From: Streptomyces gilvus
GTDB lineage: Bacteria > Actinomycetota > Actinomycetes > Streptomycetales > Streptomycetaceae
DNA: 64,000 nucleotides
Direction: 5' to 3'
Assembly: GCF_022513565.1 (NCBI RefSeq)
Contig: NZ_JAKWBE010000008.1
Location: 1 to 64,000, forward strand
The notes beneath the pieces are model-generated. The model made no database searches. It had not been told where the DNA came from and saw only the letters and a program-made list of their open reading frames with translations. The position numbers were made by a program, and so were the translations under genes. Shown in pieces: positions 52,666 to 62,225 of the stretch; the first letter of the stretch is position 1; each line of letters starts with the position of its first letter.

Positions 52666-53415
52666 ATGACCGCGGACGGATGGGCTCGGACGGTACGGCA
52701 CCGGCTGGGGGTGGGCAGGCTCCTGCCGCTGGGGGCGCCGGGCGACGGCGCGTGGATCGCGGAGGAGGCGGCCGCGGCGGTCCTGCGGCATGCGGCCGCC
52801 GGTCTGCCCGCAGTACGGCTGGACGTCCTCCGCATCGCCCTCACCGACCCGGAGGACGCCCACGACCCCGTCGTACCGCCCCCGCCGAGCGCACTGCCGC
52901 CGGGACCGCTGCGGATCACGGCGGACTTCGCGGCGACGACGACCGAGCCACTGCCGACGACGGCGACCCTCCTCCGCACGACGCTCGCGACGGCGGCGAC
53001 GGAACTGCTGGGGCTGACGGTGACGGAGGTGGATCTACGGGTGACGGAACTGCTGGACGAGGAGCAGGAGTCGGCGGAGGCCGGTGTGTCCTCGGCGGTC
53101 CGCCCCGCCGATGCCCCGACGGCACCGCAGCGGCCGACGGACCCGGGGACTCCCGACGAGGACCGAGTGGCCGCCGCCGTCCTGACCGTCCCGGGCGTGA
53201 CCCGTCTGACGAGCGCCCTCGGACGCCGGGCCGTGCGCCTGGCGGAGGACCGTGAGACGGAGGGCGCACTCCCCCGCCGCCACGCACACGTGGAGTTCGC
53301 GGTCGACGTGGACCGCCGGGCCCTGGACGTGGCCCGCGAGGTCCGCACCGCCGTCTCCGAGTCCTTGCCTGACCACCCGGCGGTAACGGTGCTGGTCACG
53401 GCGGTGGATCACTGA
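52666..53415 (+). CDS. P10-like protein linked to the Asp23 cluster (divergent)
   Basis: A 249-aa protein usually named 'nucleopolyhedrovirus P10 family' in Streptomyces annotations, a name I recall but consider misleading. Two Asp23-like half-modules are recognisable (AAAAVLRHAAAGLPAVRLDV and DRVAAAVLTVPGVTRLTSAL), so it looks like a fused or degenerate double Asp23. It is divergent from the Asp23 operon by 88 bases. ATG 52666 has GGAGG only one base away, an abnormally tight ribosome site, so the start or initiation mode is doubtful. Confidence 0.78.
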   Translation: MTADGWARTVRHRLGVGRLLPLGAPGDGAWIAEEAAAAVLRHAAAGLPAVRLDVLRIALTDPEDAHDPVVPPPPSALPPGPLRITADFAATTTEPLPTTATLLRTTLATAATELLGLTVTEVDLRVTELLDEEQESAEAGVSSAVRPADAPTAPQRPTDPGTPDEDRVAAAVLTVPGVTRLTSALGRRAVRLAEDRETEGALPRRHAHVEFAVDVDRRALDVAREVRTAVSESLPDHPAVTVLVTAVDH

Positions 53416-53440
53416 CCTGAGCGTCGCCTCGGGCCGTGGG

Positions 53441-54244
53441 TCACTCGCCGAGGCCCGCCAGGTCTCGCAGGCGGCGGGCCTGGGCGGCTCGTTCCGCTGC
53501 GCGCTGGTCGTCGTAGGTGCGGTGGTGGGCGCCGCGGATGAGGGTCTTGGTTTCGATGACCGCGTCCCGGGGGGCCGACAGGATCGCCGACGCCAGGTCG
53601 GAGACGGCGGCGTCCAGTTGGTCGGCGGGGACGGCGAGGTTGGCGAGGCCGGTGCTGACCGCCTCCTCGGCCTGGACGAAGCGGCCGGTGAGGCAGATCT
53701 CGAGTGCGCGGCCGTAGCCGACGAGGGCGACGAGCGGGTGCGTGCCGGTCAGGTCCGGGACCAGGCCCAGGCTGGTCTCGCGCATGGCGAACTGCACGTC
53801 GTCCGCGACGACGCGCAGGTCACAGGCGAGGGCGAGCTGGAAGCCGGCCCCGATGGCATGTCCCTGTACGGCGGCGATGGAGACGAGGTCGCCGCGCCGC
53901 CACCAGGTGAAGCCGTCCTGGAAACCGGCGATGCTCGCGTCGAGTTCACCGTCGCTGCTGCGTGCGAGGTCGATGAACGTCGGCTCGCCCTCGATGCCCT
54001 CGGGCGTGAACATCTGCCGGTCGAGGCCGGCGGAGAAGGACTGCCCCTCGGCACGCAGCACCACGACACGGACCGACCCCGGCAGCACCCGCCCGGCCTC
54101 GGCGAGCGCCCGCCACATCGCGGGGCTCTGCGCGTTGCGCTTGGCCGGGTTGGTGAGCGTCACCGTGGCGATCGCGTCGTCGACGGTGAGCCGTACGCCG
54201 TCCTTGTCGAGTACGGGACCGAGGTCCTGGGCGGACGTGGCCAT
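53441..54244 (-). CDS. Enoyl-CoA hydratase/isomerase family protein
   Basis: A 267-aa crotonase-fold protein. The oxyanion-hole segments are FSAGLDRQMF (about 70-79) and QGHAIGAGFQLALACDLRV (about 126-144), and RETSLGLVPDLTG (about 153-165) is present. The usual second glutamate of hydratases is replaced at GLVPDLTG by Asp, so isomerase or hydrolase activity is possible. No fatty-acid degradation neighbour is adjacent. ATG 54244. Confidence 0.92.
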   Translation of the reverse strand: MATSAQDLGPVLDKDGVRLTVDDAIATVTLTNPAKRNAQSPAMWRALAEAGRVLPGSVRVVVLRAEGQSFSAGLDRQMFTPEGIEGEPTFIDLARSSDGELDASIAGFQDGFTWWRRGDLVSIAAVQGHAIGAGFQLALACDLRVVADDVQFAMRETSLGLVPDLTGTHPLVALVGYGRALEICLTGRFVQAEEAVSTGLANLAVPADQLDAAVSDLASAILSAPRDAVIETKTLIRGAHHRTYDDQRAAERAAQARRLRDLAGLGE

Positions 54245-54310
54245 GGGGCGCCTCCGATGCGTGCGGTCAGCAGAGCAGTAGGGACTACAAGCTAAGTGAC
54301 TGCACAGTAA

Positions 54311-54342
54311 CCACCCGGCCAGTCATCCGGCCGACCGGGTGG
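54311..54342. terminator. Hairpin terminator after the tiny HTH gene
   Basis: CCACCCGG (54311-54318) pairs with CCGGGTGG (54335-54342); an inner CCGGCC/GGCCG pairing may extend it. It lies between the leftward HTH gene and the enoyl-CoA hydratase promoter region. Confidence 0.6.
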
Positions 54343-54371
54343 CCACCATCGAAGCCGATGGGCCGCCCGGG

Positions 54372-54593
54372 TCAGGACGAGGCGGCCTTCTTGCCCCGTG
54401 TCGCACCGCCACGCCCACGGAGCGTGACGCCCGACTCGCTGAGCATCCGGTGCACGAAGCCATACGAGCGGCCGGTTTCCTCGGCCAGTGCCCGAATGCT
54501 CGCACCGGAGTCGTACTTCTTCTTCAGGTCTGCCGCGAGCTTGTCGCGCGCGGCGCCGGTCACCCGGCTGCCCTTCTTCAGAGTCTCGGCCAC
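54372..54593 (-). CDS. Small helix-turn-helix protein (73 aa)
   Basis: A basic 73-aa protein: a helical N-terminus (ETLKKGSRVTGAARDKLAAD) precedes a resolvase-like HTH (DSGASIRALAEETGRSYGFV, about 30-49, then HRMLSES), and a Lys/Arg-rich tail ends GATRGKKAASS. It is conserved across actinobacteria and looks like a DNA-binding protein or chromatin factor. GTG 54593 is chosen because GAGGAGG lies 5 bases upstream; the longer reading adds no conserved sequence. Two palindromes upstream (54717-54758) may be its operator. Confidence 0.88.
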   Translation of the reverse strand: MAETLKKGSRVTGAARDKLAADLKKKYDSGASIRALAEETGRSYGFVHRMLSESGVTLRGRGGATRGKKAASS

Positions 54594-54716
54594 CCGTGCC
54601 TCCTCATGGGAAGTGCGCTCTGGTCTCCTCATGATCACCCCTCCGGGCCGTCATGGCCACCCATTCGGCAAGGTCCGTGAGACAGGCTTTTGACGACAGG
54701 AGCGCGTCCCCACATA

Positions 54717-54758
54717 CGGAACCTGATGTTCCGCGTGGTCGTGTTCGTTCGGCCGAAC
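54717..54758. promoter_or_regulatory. Two palindromes upstream of the HTH gene
   Basis: CGGAAC-CTGAT-GTTCCG (54717-54733) and GTTCGGCCGAAC (54747-54758) are perfect inverted repeats 13 bases apart in the 334-base gap 54594-54927. They are plausible binding sites for the tiny HTH protein or another regulator. Confidence 0.5.
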
Positions 54759-54794
54759 GGGTTGATCCACGAAGTGCCAGGTCAGGACGTGACG

Positions 54795-54827
54795 CGGCCG
54801 AGCCCTTCCGGAGGGAGGGCTCGGCCG
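54795..54827. terminator. Hairpin terminator after the ABC-F gene
   Basis: A perfect 11-bp stem (54795-54805 with 54817-54827) and 11-base loop about 100 bases past the leftward ABC-F stop. A further small repeat TTGATC/GATCAA (54912-54931) spans that stop codon. The gap contains nothing else recognisable. Confidence 0.7.
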
Positions 54828-54927
54828 GGAAATCGATGTAGGACACACCTCGGTACGAGGAGATCTCACACAGATGGTGGATCACCGATGGGCCGAATGA
54901 TCCATACGCCGTTGATCACGCTTTCGA

Positions 54928-56532
<1,605 letters not shown>

Positions 56533-56674
56533 GCTCCAGGGCGGACAGGGGGTTGACGGATGGGCGGCTGAGGACGTTCCCGCCGTCTAATGCGCGAGGA
56601 GAATGGCCATGGGCCAAGTCTAACGGGGCCGTGCAAGCGCATTTTCTACGTCCGGGTGTTCGTCACGGCACTTG

Positions 56675-58075
56675 TCAGTTCCCTCCGGTGTGCACCTGGA
56701 AGGCGGCGCGGCGCACGGCCTTGGCGAGAGCCGGGTCGGGGTGGGCGGCGGCGAGGGCGACCAGGACCTGGACGGTGCGCGGGTGGCCGACGGCGCGCAC
56801 CTCGTCGAGCAGCATCGGCACCGTGGGCTGCACTGCGGACTCCAGGTGCCGTACCAGCATGGGGGCCTCGCCGTGGTCGGCGACGGCGGCCGCGGTGTCG
56901 ACCCACAGCCAGGTGGCCTCCTCGCGGGTGAGCACCTCGTGGGCGTCCTCGGGGTCGACGCCGTCGTGCTCGGCCAGCCACAGCAGGGCGTACGGGCGCA
57001 GGGTGGGCTCGTCGGCGACGGCCCGGACATCGGGCTCTGCGGGGGCGCCGACCACGCGCAGCGCCTCGAAGGCGAGGCCGCGCAGCAGGGCGTCGTCGCC
57101 GCGGGCGGCGGCGATGAGCTCGGTCACGGCGCTGCCGACGGGCCGGGCGGCGAGCCAGGCGCGGTACTCGGCGCGGGCGGCGTTCGGGCGCAGCTGGGCG
57201 CAGCCGCGCAGCATCTCCTCGGCGACGGCCTCGATGTTCCCGGCCGGGCTCTGCGCGGCGACGCAGATCTGCTCCAGCTTCACCCACACCGCCCAACTGC
57301 CGAGCGGGGTGAGCGTCGCGTGTCCGTCGCCGTAGGTGAGGGCGCCGACGGAGGCGAGGGCGTGCAGGGCCCAGTCCAGGAGGGGGGCGAGCGGGGCGTC
57401 GGGCGCCTCGGGCTGCTCGACGGGCTCGGGCTGCGGACCGTACGGGATCTCGCAGCGTTCGGTGCGCAGTTCGACGACCCGCTGCTCCAGCAGGTCCAGC
57501 AGCTGCTCCACCGGGACGGGCCCGGCGGACAGCTGGAGGAAGGAGAGCACCTGCGGCATCGCCGAGACGACCTCGGCGACGGCGGCGGGCTCGCGCTCCG
57601 AGAGTTCCGCGTGGGCCAGCGACCAGGCGTCGAACAGGGCGACCCAGCCGCGCAGCACGGCGCTGTCGTCCCGGTCCCAGGCGCGCAGCCGCCAGCCGGG
57701 GCGGGCGCTGTCGCCGTGCACCTCGATGAGGCCCGCGAGCCGTGCGGTGTCCCAGTCGGCGCGGACCTGAGCGACGGTCAGGCCGAGGTCCCGGGCCGCG
57801 CGTTCGGCGGTCGCGTCGGAGAGGGTGGCCTTGCCGTCGGCCCGCGCGCCCTCGCTGCCGGGGCCGAGGGCGGCGTCGGCCCAGTGGGCGACACGGGCCG
57901 CGTCGGCAAGACCGGAGCGCGCCATTCTGGCCAGCTCCGCGGGTGCCGGTGTGCCCTCCGGCGGGCGCGGCGCCGGGCGCCGTGGGCGCCGCTGGTTCAC
58001 GGCTGTGGGGGCGGCGGCCAGGGGTCGCGGGCGGACGATTCGAAGCCTGGAGTCGCGCGGGATACGGGACGTCAC
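56675..58075 (-). CDS. Unknown alpha-helical repeat-like protein
   Basis: A protein of about 466 aa with a basic, Pro-rich head, then an all-helical body. Residues about 60-160 look like a winged-helix region (AARDLGLTVAQVRADWDTARLAGLIEV split by helices). The last 200 residues contain repeated helical pairs (LLRGLAFEALRVVG, MLVRHLESAVQPTVPMLLDEV) resembling HEAT/ARM repeats. I cannot assign a function. GTG 58075 is preferred over GTG 58123, which has no ribosome site. A role in gene regulation or complex assembly is only inference. Confidence 0.75.
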   Translation of the reverse strand: MTSRIPRDSRLRIVRPRPLAAAPTAVNQRRPRRPAPRPPEGTPAPAELARMARSGLADAARVAHWADAALGPGSEGARADGKATLSDATAERAARDLGLTVAQVRADWDTARLAGLIEVHGDSARPGWRLRAWDRDDSAVLRGWVALFDAWSLAHAELSEREPAAVAEVVSAMPQVLSFLQLSAGPVPVEQLLDLLEQRVVELRTERCEIPYGPQPEPVEQPEAPDAPLAPLLDWALHALASVGALTYGDGHATLTPLGSWAVWVKLEQICVAAQSPAGNIEAVAEEMLRGCAQLRPNAARAEYRAWLAARPVGSAVTELIAAARGDDALLRGLAFEALRVVGAPAEPDVRAVADEPTLRPYALLWLAEHDGVDPEDAHEVLTREEATWLWVDTAAAVADHGEAPMLVRHLESAVQPTVPMLLDEVRAVGHPRTVQVLVALAAAHPDPALAKAVRRAAFQVHTGGN

Positions 58076-58245
58076 AGGTGCAGTCTTCCGGTTGACGGTC
58101 CGAAAACCCAAACGGAACGTCACCGGGGGCGACGGGCGTGGCCAAGGGACGGCGGCGCGGGAGCGGTGAAGGGCCTGGAACAGGCCAGTGGTACGGCCTT
58201 AAACGGAATCGGGTCGACCGTTCGGCCCCGCCTCCTCACGGCGGG

Positions 58246-59367
58246 TCACATCAGCGGGGTCAGGAAGCGGCGCAGCGCCTCCTCGTAGCCTTCCGGGTCG
58301 GCGTTCCACATCGCCGCGTGCGGGGCGCGGCGGACGGTGTGCAGGGCGACCATGTTCGGGCGGCCCTCGGCGAGGCTGTGGGAGAACTGCCAGGGGGCCA
58401 GGGTGTCGTCCGGGCCGTGGATGACGAGGGTCGGCACACTCGGTTCGGCGGCGGCCGCGGCGGAGCGGTCGCCCTCCATGCCGGTGCGGCCCTGCGCGGC
58501 GCGCACCGCGAGCGGCAGCAGGGCGCCCGGGGTGCGGCGGGCGGCGGCGAGGGCGCGCAGGGTGGTCGCCCAGCTGAGCACCGGCGAGTCCAGGATCAGC
58601 CCGGAGATCCGGTCGCGCAGTCCCGAGTGGGCGGTGGCGCGCATCGCCATGGTGGCGCCGGTGGACCAGCCGAGCAGCACGACCCGTTGGGCGCCGTTGC
58701 CGACGGCGTGCCGGACGGCCGCGTCCAGGTCGCGCCACTCGGTCTCGCCGAGGTGGTTCAGGCCGTCCGGGGAGCGGGGGGCGCCGGGGTCGCCGCGGTA
58801 GGCGGGGGCGAGCACCGGGAAGCGCTGGCGGTGCAGGAACTCCATGAGGTTCATGGTGTGTTCGCGGGTGGCGCCGAGGCCGTGCACGGCGATGACCCAG
58901 GTGCCGCGCGCGCCGGGCACGAACCAGGCGGGCAGGGTGCCGAGTTCGCCGGGGATCTGGACGTCGGTGTGGTCGAGGCCGAGGGAGTCGCGGGGGTTGC
59001 CGACGTACAGGTTGGGGGTGAGCCACACCTTGTCGCCGGGTTCGAGGGTGCCGTGCGTGACGCGTTCGAGGCGGCGTACGACGGTGTCGGCGGAGTGCGT
59101 CGCGTGGGCGAGGACGGGACCGACGACCGCGTGCGTGCCGTCCCCGGCCAGGCCGTAGGTGCCGGGGCGCAGCGCGGCGAGGTCGCGGGTGAGGGCGATC
59201 TGGCCGGCCGCCGTGGCGTGCACGGTGAGCCGGGGTTCGGTGGGCAGGGGGCGGCCGGGCGGCGCCTTGAGCGCGGCGTCGCTGGCGAACCGGCCTGCGG
59301 CCACGGAGGCCGCGCCGGCGGCCAGGGCTACGGTGACGGCGGCGGCCGTCGCTTTGACAGTGCGCAC
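58246..59367 (-). CDS. Exported or membrane-anchored alpha/beta hydrolase
   Basis: A 373-aa alpha/beta hydrolase. An N-terminal hydrophobic helix (about residues 5-25, TAAAVTVALAAGAASVAAG) probably anchors or exports it. The nucleophile elbow is GWSTGA (about 229-234), with VIAVHGLGATREHTMNL holding the oxyanion region, the acid in IHGPDDTLAPW and the terminal His in APHAAMW. Substrate unknown; an esterase or lipase is most likely. GTG 59367 is chosen since it begins the hydrophobic signal. ATG 59457 is a longer alternative. Confidence 0.88.
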   Translation of the reverse strand: MRTVKATAAAVTVALAAGAASVAAGRFASDAALKAPPGRPLPTEPRLTVHATAAGQIALTRDLAALRPGTYGLAGDGTHAVVGPVLAHATHSADTVVRRLERVTHGTLEPGDKVWLTPNLYVGNPRDSLGLDHTDVQIPGELGTLPAWFVPGARGTWVIAVHGLGATREHTMNLMEFLHRQRFPVLAPAYRGDPGAPRSPDGLNHLGETEWRDLDAAVRHAVGNGAQRVVLLGWSTGATMAMRATAHSGLRDRISGLILDSPVLSWATTLRALAAARRTPGALLPLAVRAAQGRTGMEGDRSAAAAAEPSVPTLVIHGPDDTLAPWQFSHSLAEGRPNMVALHTVRRAPHAAMWNADPEGYEEALRRFLTPLM

Positions 59368-59479
59368 CTGTCCAGTGTCCTGGCGGTCCGGGTGACCGGC
59401 CAGCGGAAGGAGGAAGCGGGGTGATGCCGTCCGTCGGCGGCGGTGTGGTGTGCTCACCTCACCCCGGTACCCCGTGACG

Positions 59480-60181
59480 TCACCTCTGCTGCCCGTACCC
59501 CCGCAGCTTTTCGCCCACCTCCTCGACCTGGGCGAGGGAGAGCAGGTTCGGCGACATGCCCGGCACCGAGGAGGCGGTGAGCCACAGGCGGCACATCCAC
59601 TCCAGCTGGGCCGTGCGGTCGTAGGCCTGGGACAGGCTCGTGCCGTGGGCGACCGTGCCGTGGTTCTGCAGGAGGCAGGCGCTGCGGTCGGCGAGGGCGC
59701 GGAGCATGTTCTTGGCCAACTCGTCGGTGCCGTAGGTCGCGTACGGGGCGACTCGGACGGGGCCGCCCAGGGCCGCGGCCATGTAGTGGATCGTCGGGAG
59801 CTCGGGGACGAGGGTGGAGACCGCCGTCGCGTGGACGGCGTGGGTGTGGACGACGGCCCGCGCGCCGGTCGAACGGTATACGGCGAGATGCATCGGCAGC
59901 TCGCTGGTCGGGATCAGGGTGCCGAGGATCTGCCGGCCGTCGAGGTCGACGCCGGTGATGTCGTCCGGTGCGAGGCGGTCGTAGGGGACGCCCGTGGGGG
60001 TGACCAGAACGGTGTCGCCGACGCGGGCCGAGACGTTGCCCGAGGTGCCGACGACCAGGCCGTCGGCGACGGTGCGGCGGGCCGTCGCCACGAGCTCCTC
60101 CCAGGCCCGCGTCTCCTCGGGGAGCGCGCCCCTGCCCCGCTCTTCCCGTGCGTTCCGCCCGTCCCACTGCTCCTCACCCAT
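59480..60181 (-). CDS. Class II aldolase/adducin family protein
   Basis: A 233-aa zinc-dependent aldolase-like enzyme of the fuculose-phosphate aldolase type. Phosphate/substrate loop TSGNVSARVG (about 47-56), zinc histidines in VVHTHAVHATA (about 110-120) and LLQNHGTVAHG (about 173-183). The substrate may be fuculose-1-phosphate, a related sugar phosphate or a methylthioribulose type. No sugar operon is adjacent. ATG 60181. Confidence 0.92.
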   Translation of the reverse strand: MGEEQWDGRNAREERGRGALPEETRAWEELVATARRTVADGLVVGTSGNVSARVGDTVLVTPTGVPYDRLAPDDITGVDLDGRQILGTLIPTSELPMHLAVYRSTGARAVVHTHAVHATAVSTLVPELPTIHYMAAALGGPVRVAPYATYGTDELAKNMLRALADRSACLLQNHGTVAHGTSLSQAYDRTAQLEWMCRLWLTASSVPGMSPNLLSLAQVEEVGEKLRGYGQQR

Positions 60182-60264
60182 GCCGCGATCATCCCAGGCG
60201 CATCCCGGCCCGGCCCCCCAGTTCGCCCGGGGCTCCCGCTTGCGACACTCCGACGCCCCCCTCA

Positions 60265-60286
60265 GTTCATCTTCCGTTCACCCAGG
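60265..60286 (+). promoter_or_regulatory. PHO box: two 11-bp direct repeats before pit
   Basis: GTTCATCTTCC (60265-60275) and GTTCACCCAGG (60276-60286) are adjacent 11-base units matching the Streptomyces PhoP PHO-box pattern. TACGGT (60292-60297) is well placed as a -10. PhoP would bind over the -35 region of the phosphate transporter gene. Confidence 0.85.
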
Positions 60287-60333
60287 TTTCCTACGGTCAA
60301 CCGACCGATGACTTCGAACGATTGCCTGGGTAA

Positions 60334-61575
60334 ATGGAAAGCTTCTCGCTGATCCTCGCGATTGTGGTGATCACCGCACTCGCGTTCGATTTCACGAACG
60401 GTTTCCACGACACCGCCAACGCGATGGCCACCACCATCTCGACCGGCGCACTCAAGCCCAAGGTCGCGGTGGCCATGTCCGCCGTGCTCAACCTTGTTGG
60501 CGCCTTCCTCTCCGTGGAGGTCGCGAACACGATCTCCAAGGGTCTCGTCGATGAGAACGGCATCCGTCCCGAGGTCATCTTCGCCGCCCTGGTCGGCGCG
60601 ATCCTCTGGAACCTGGTGACCTGGCTGGTGGGCCTGCCCTCCAGTTCCTCGCACGCCCTGATGGGCGGTCTGATCGGCGCCACCGTCGCCTCGGCCGGCT
60701 TCGGCGCGGTCCACGGCGACGTGCTCGTCACCAAGGTGCTGCTGCCCGCGCTCGCCGCCCCGGTCGTCGCCGGGCTCGCCGCGATGCTCGCGACCCGCTT
60801 CTCCTACGCCCTCGACCGCAAGGCCGACGGCAGGGCGGCCGACAAGGGCTACCGCGCCGGGCAGATCGCCTCGGCCGGCCTGGTCTCGCTGGCCCACGGC
60901 ACCAACGACGCGCAGAAGACGATGGGCATCATCACCCTCGCCCTGGTCGCCGGCGGCGCCGTCGCCCCCGACTCCGACCCGCCCACCTGGGTGATCCTCT
61001 CCGCGGGTCTGGCCATCGCCCTCGGCACCTACATCGGCGGCTGGCGCATCATCCGCACGATGGGCAAGGGCCTGACCGAGCTTCAGCCCCGGCAGGGCTT
61101 CGCCGCCCAGACCAGCGCGGCGACGGCCATCCTGGCCTCCTCGCACCTCGGTTTCTCCCTCTCCACCACGCACGTCGTCTCCGGTTCGGTGATGGGCGCG
61201 GGCCTCGGCCGCAAGGGCGGGGCGGTGCGCTGGTCGACGGCGACCCGGATGCTGGTCGCCTGGGTCCTGACGCTGCCGGCCGCCGCCCTGGTCGGCGCGG
61301 GCGCGGAGTCCGTGACCGATCTCGGGGACTGGGGCACCGCCGTCGTCGCCGTCTTCCTCGTCGCCGCGAGCGCCGCGATCTGGAAGGTCTCGCGCCGCGA
61401 GGTCGTCGACGCGTCGAACGTCAACGAGACCGAGGAGCCGGCCGGCGTCGTCACCACGGCGATCGCCGCGGTCACCCCTCCTCCCCCGGGCACGGTGACG
61501 GAGGGCCTGACGGCCACGATCGCCGCGCCGCCGGTCACCACCACGGAGCCGGCGGCCCCGCCGGCCGCCGTCTGA
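60334..61575 (+). CDS. pitH2: Low-affinity inorganic phosphate transporter (Pit family)
   Basis: A 413-aa Pit transporter moving metal-phosphate with protons across the membrane. About ten helices; both inverted Pit signatures are visible: FDFTNGFHDTANAMATTIS (about 10-28) and SLAHGTNDAQKTMGI (about 188-202). The Pro/Thr-rich tail (last 40 residues) is not conserved. A PHO box lies 48 bases upstream, and by synteny it corresponds to S. coelicolor pitH2, known to be under phosphate control. A small membrane protein gene follows 34 bases later. Confidence 0.95.
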   Translation: MESFSLILAIVVITALAFDFTNGFHDTANAMATTISTGALKPKVAVAMSAVLNLVGAFLSVEVANTISKGLVDENGIRPEVIFAALVGAILWNLVTWLVGLPSSSSHALMGGLIGATVASAGFGAVHGDVLVTKVLLPALAAPVVAGLAAMLATRFSYALDRKADGRAADKGYRAGQIASAGLVSLAHGTNDAQKTMGIITLALVAGGAVAPDSDPPTWVILSAGLAIALGTYIGGWRIIRTMGKGLTELQPRQGFAAQTSAATAILASSHLGFSLSTTHVVSGSVMGAGLGRKGGAVRWSTATRMLVAWVLTLPAAALVGAGAESVTDLGDWGTAVVAVFLVAASAAIWKVSRREVVDASNVNETEEPAGVVTTAIAAVTPPPPGTVTEGLTATIAAPPVTTTEPAAPPAAV

Positions 61576-61609
61576 GCCCCGGCCACCCGGTAACGAAGGA
61601 AGCAGCAGC

Positions 61610-61837
61610 ATGAAGATCGACTGGTCGGCCTTGGGCTCCGTCTTCGGTGTCAGCCTCGCGGTCACCGTGGGACTCGTGGCCCTGTTCACCCTCGGCGTCA
61701 TGGGCCTGTCGCACCGCGAGCGGGCCACCGCACAGGGCGGCTCGGCGGCCCTCGCGACGGCCGGAGCGTACGTGGCCTTCGCGGGCTGCGCGGCGGCGGT
61801 GGCGTACGGAATCAACCTGATCATGGCCAAGGGCTGA
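61610..61837 (+). CDS. 75-aa membrane protein downstream of pit
   Basis: A small protein with two hydrophobic helices (about 8-27 and 47-71) joined by a polar loop with HRERATAQGG. It is consistently placed after pitH2 in Streptomyces as I recall, so it may modulate the transporter. GAAGGAAG precedes the ATG by about 11 bases. The transcript ends at the strong hairpin 61854-61883. Function unknown. Confidence 0.85.
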   Translation: MKIDWSALGSVFGVSLAVTVGLVALFTLGVMGLSHRERATAQGGSAALATAGAYVAFAGCAAAVAYGINLIMAKG

Positions 61838-61853
61838 GCCCTTTCCCGCAGTT

Positions 61854-61883
61854 GGTGCCGGGACGGTGATCCGTCCCGGCACC
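61854..61883. terminator. Strong terminator after the pit operon
   Basis: A perfect 13-bp stem (61854-61866 with 61871-61883) and TGAT tetraloop, followed by TCGCGTTT. Confidence 0.9.
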
Positions 61884-61959
61884 TCGCGTTTCCGTGAACA
61901 CGGCGATTCCTCGCGTGTGGGCCTCAGCACACTCTCCCGTCGCAGGTCAACGGCAAGTT

Positions 61960-62104
61960 GACTGCCGTTCGGGTGCGTGGTGGACTGCCGGAGCCATGTA
62001 CGGCGGCAAGGGAGGAAGCCGGTGCGAGTCCGGCGCGGTCCCGCCACTGTCACCGGGGTAGGTAGCCCCGGGAGCCAGGAACTCCCACCGCCGGTCTCGT
62101 CGAA
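61960..62104 (+). promoter_or_regulatory. Cobalamin riboswitch controlling cobD-cobQ
   Basis: Conserved B12-aptamer elements appear in order: GGGAGGAAGCCGGTG (62009-62023), GAGTCCGGCGCGGTCCCGCC, the ACTGTCACCGGGG core (62046-62058) and the B12-box-like GGAGCCAGGAACTCCCACC (62070-62090). It sits upstream of cobalamin genes, as expected for feedback repression by adenosylcobalamin. A hairpin CAGGG/CCCTG (62106-62123) follows directly, just before the ribosome site of an upstream ORF. Boundaries are approximate. The 388-base gap 61838-62225 thus holds terminator, riboswitch and upstream ORF. Confidence 0.9.
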
Positions 62105-62140
62105 CCAGGGCGCGGACACCCTGAGTGAGGACATACAGCC

Positions 62141-62221
62141 ATGCTCGCCTGCCGTTTGAGGTACAGGACCGGGATCCTTCGGAAGGGCCCCGGGTCGCTT
62201 CCCCGCCCCACGGCCGGCTGA
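62141..62221 (+). CDS. 26-codon upstream ORF between riboswitch and cobD
   Basis: ATG 62141 follows GTGAGG (GAGG at 62127-62130) by 10 bases; the frame reads MLACRLRYRTGILRKGPGSL then PRPTAG and stops at TGA 62219-62221, 4 bases before the cobD ATG. A hairpin of the riboswitch expression platform ends at 62123, beside this ribosome site. cobD itself lacks a good ribosome site, so its translation may depend on termination at this ORF. The peptide itself is basic and not recognised. Whether it is translated is inference. Confidence 0.5.
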   Translation: MLACRLRYRTGILRKGPGSLPRPTAG

Positions 62222-62225
62222 GCCG

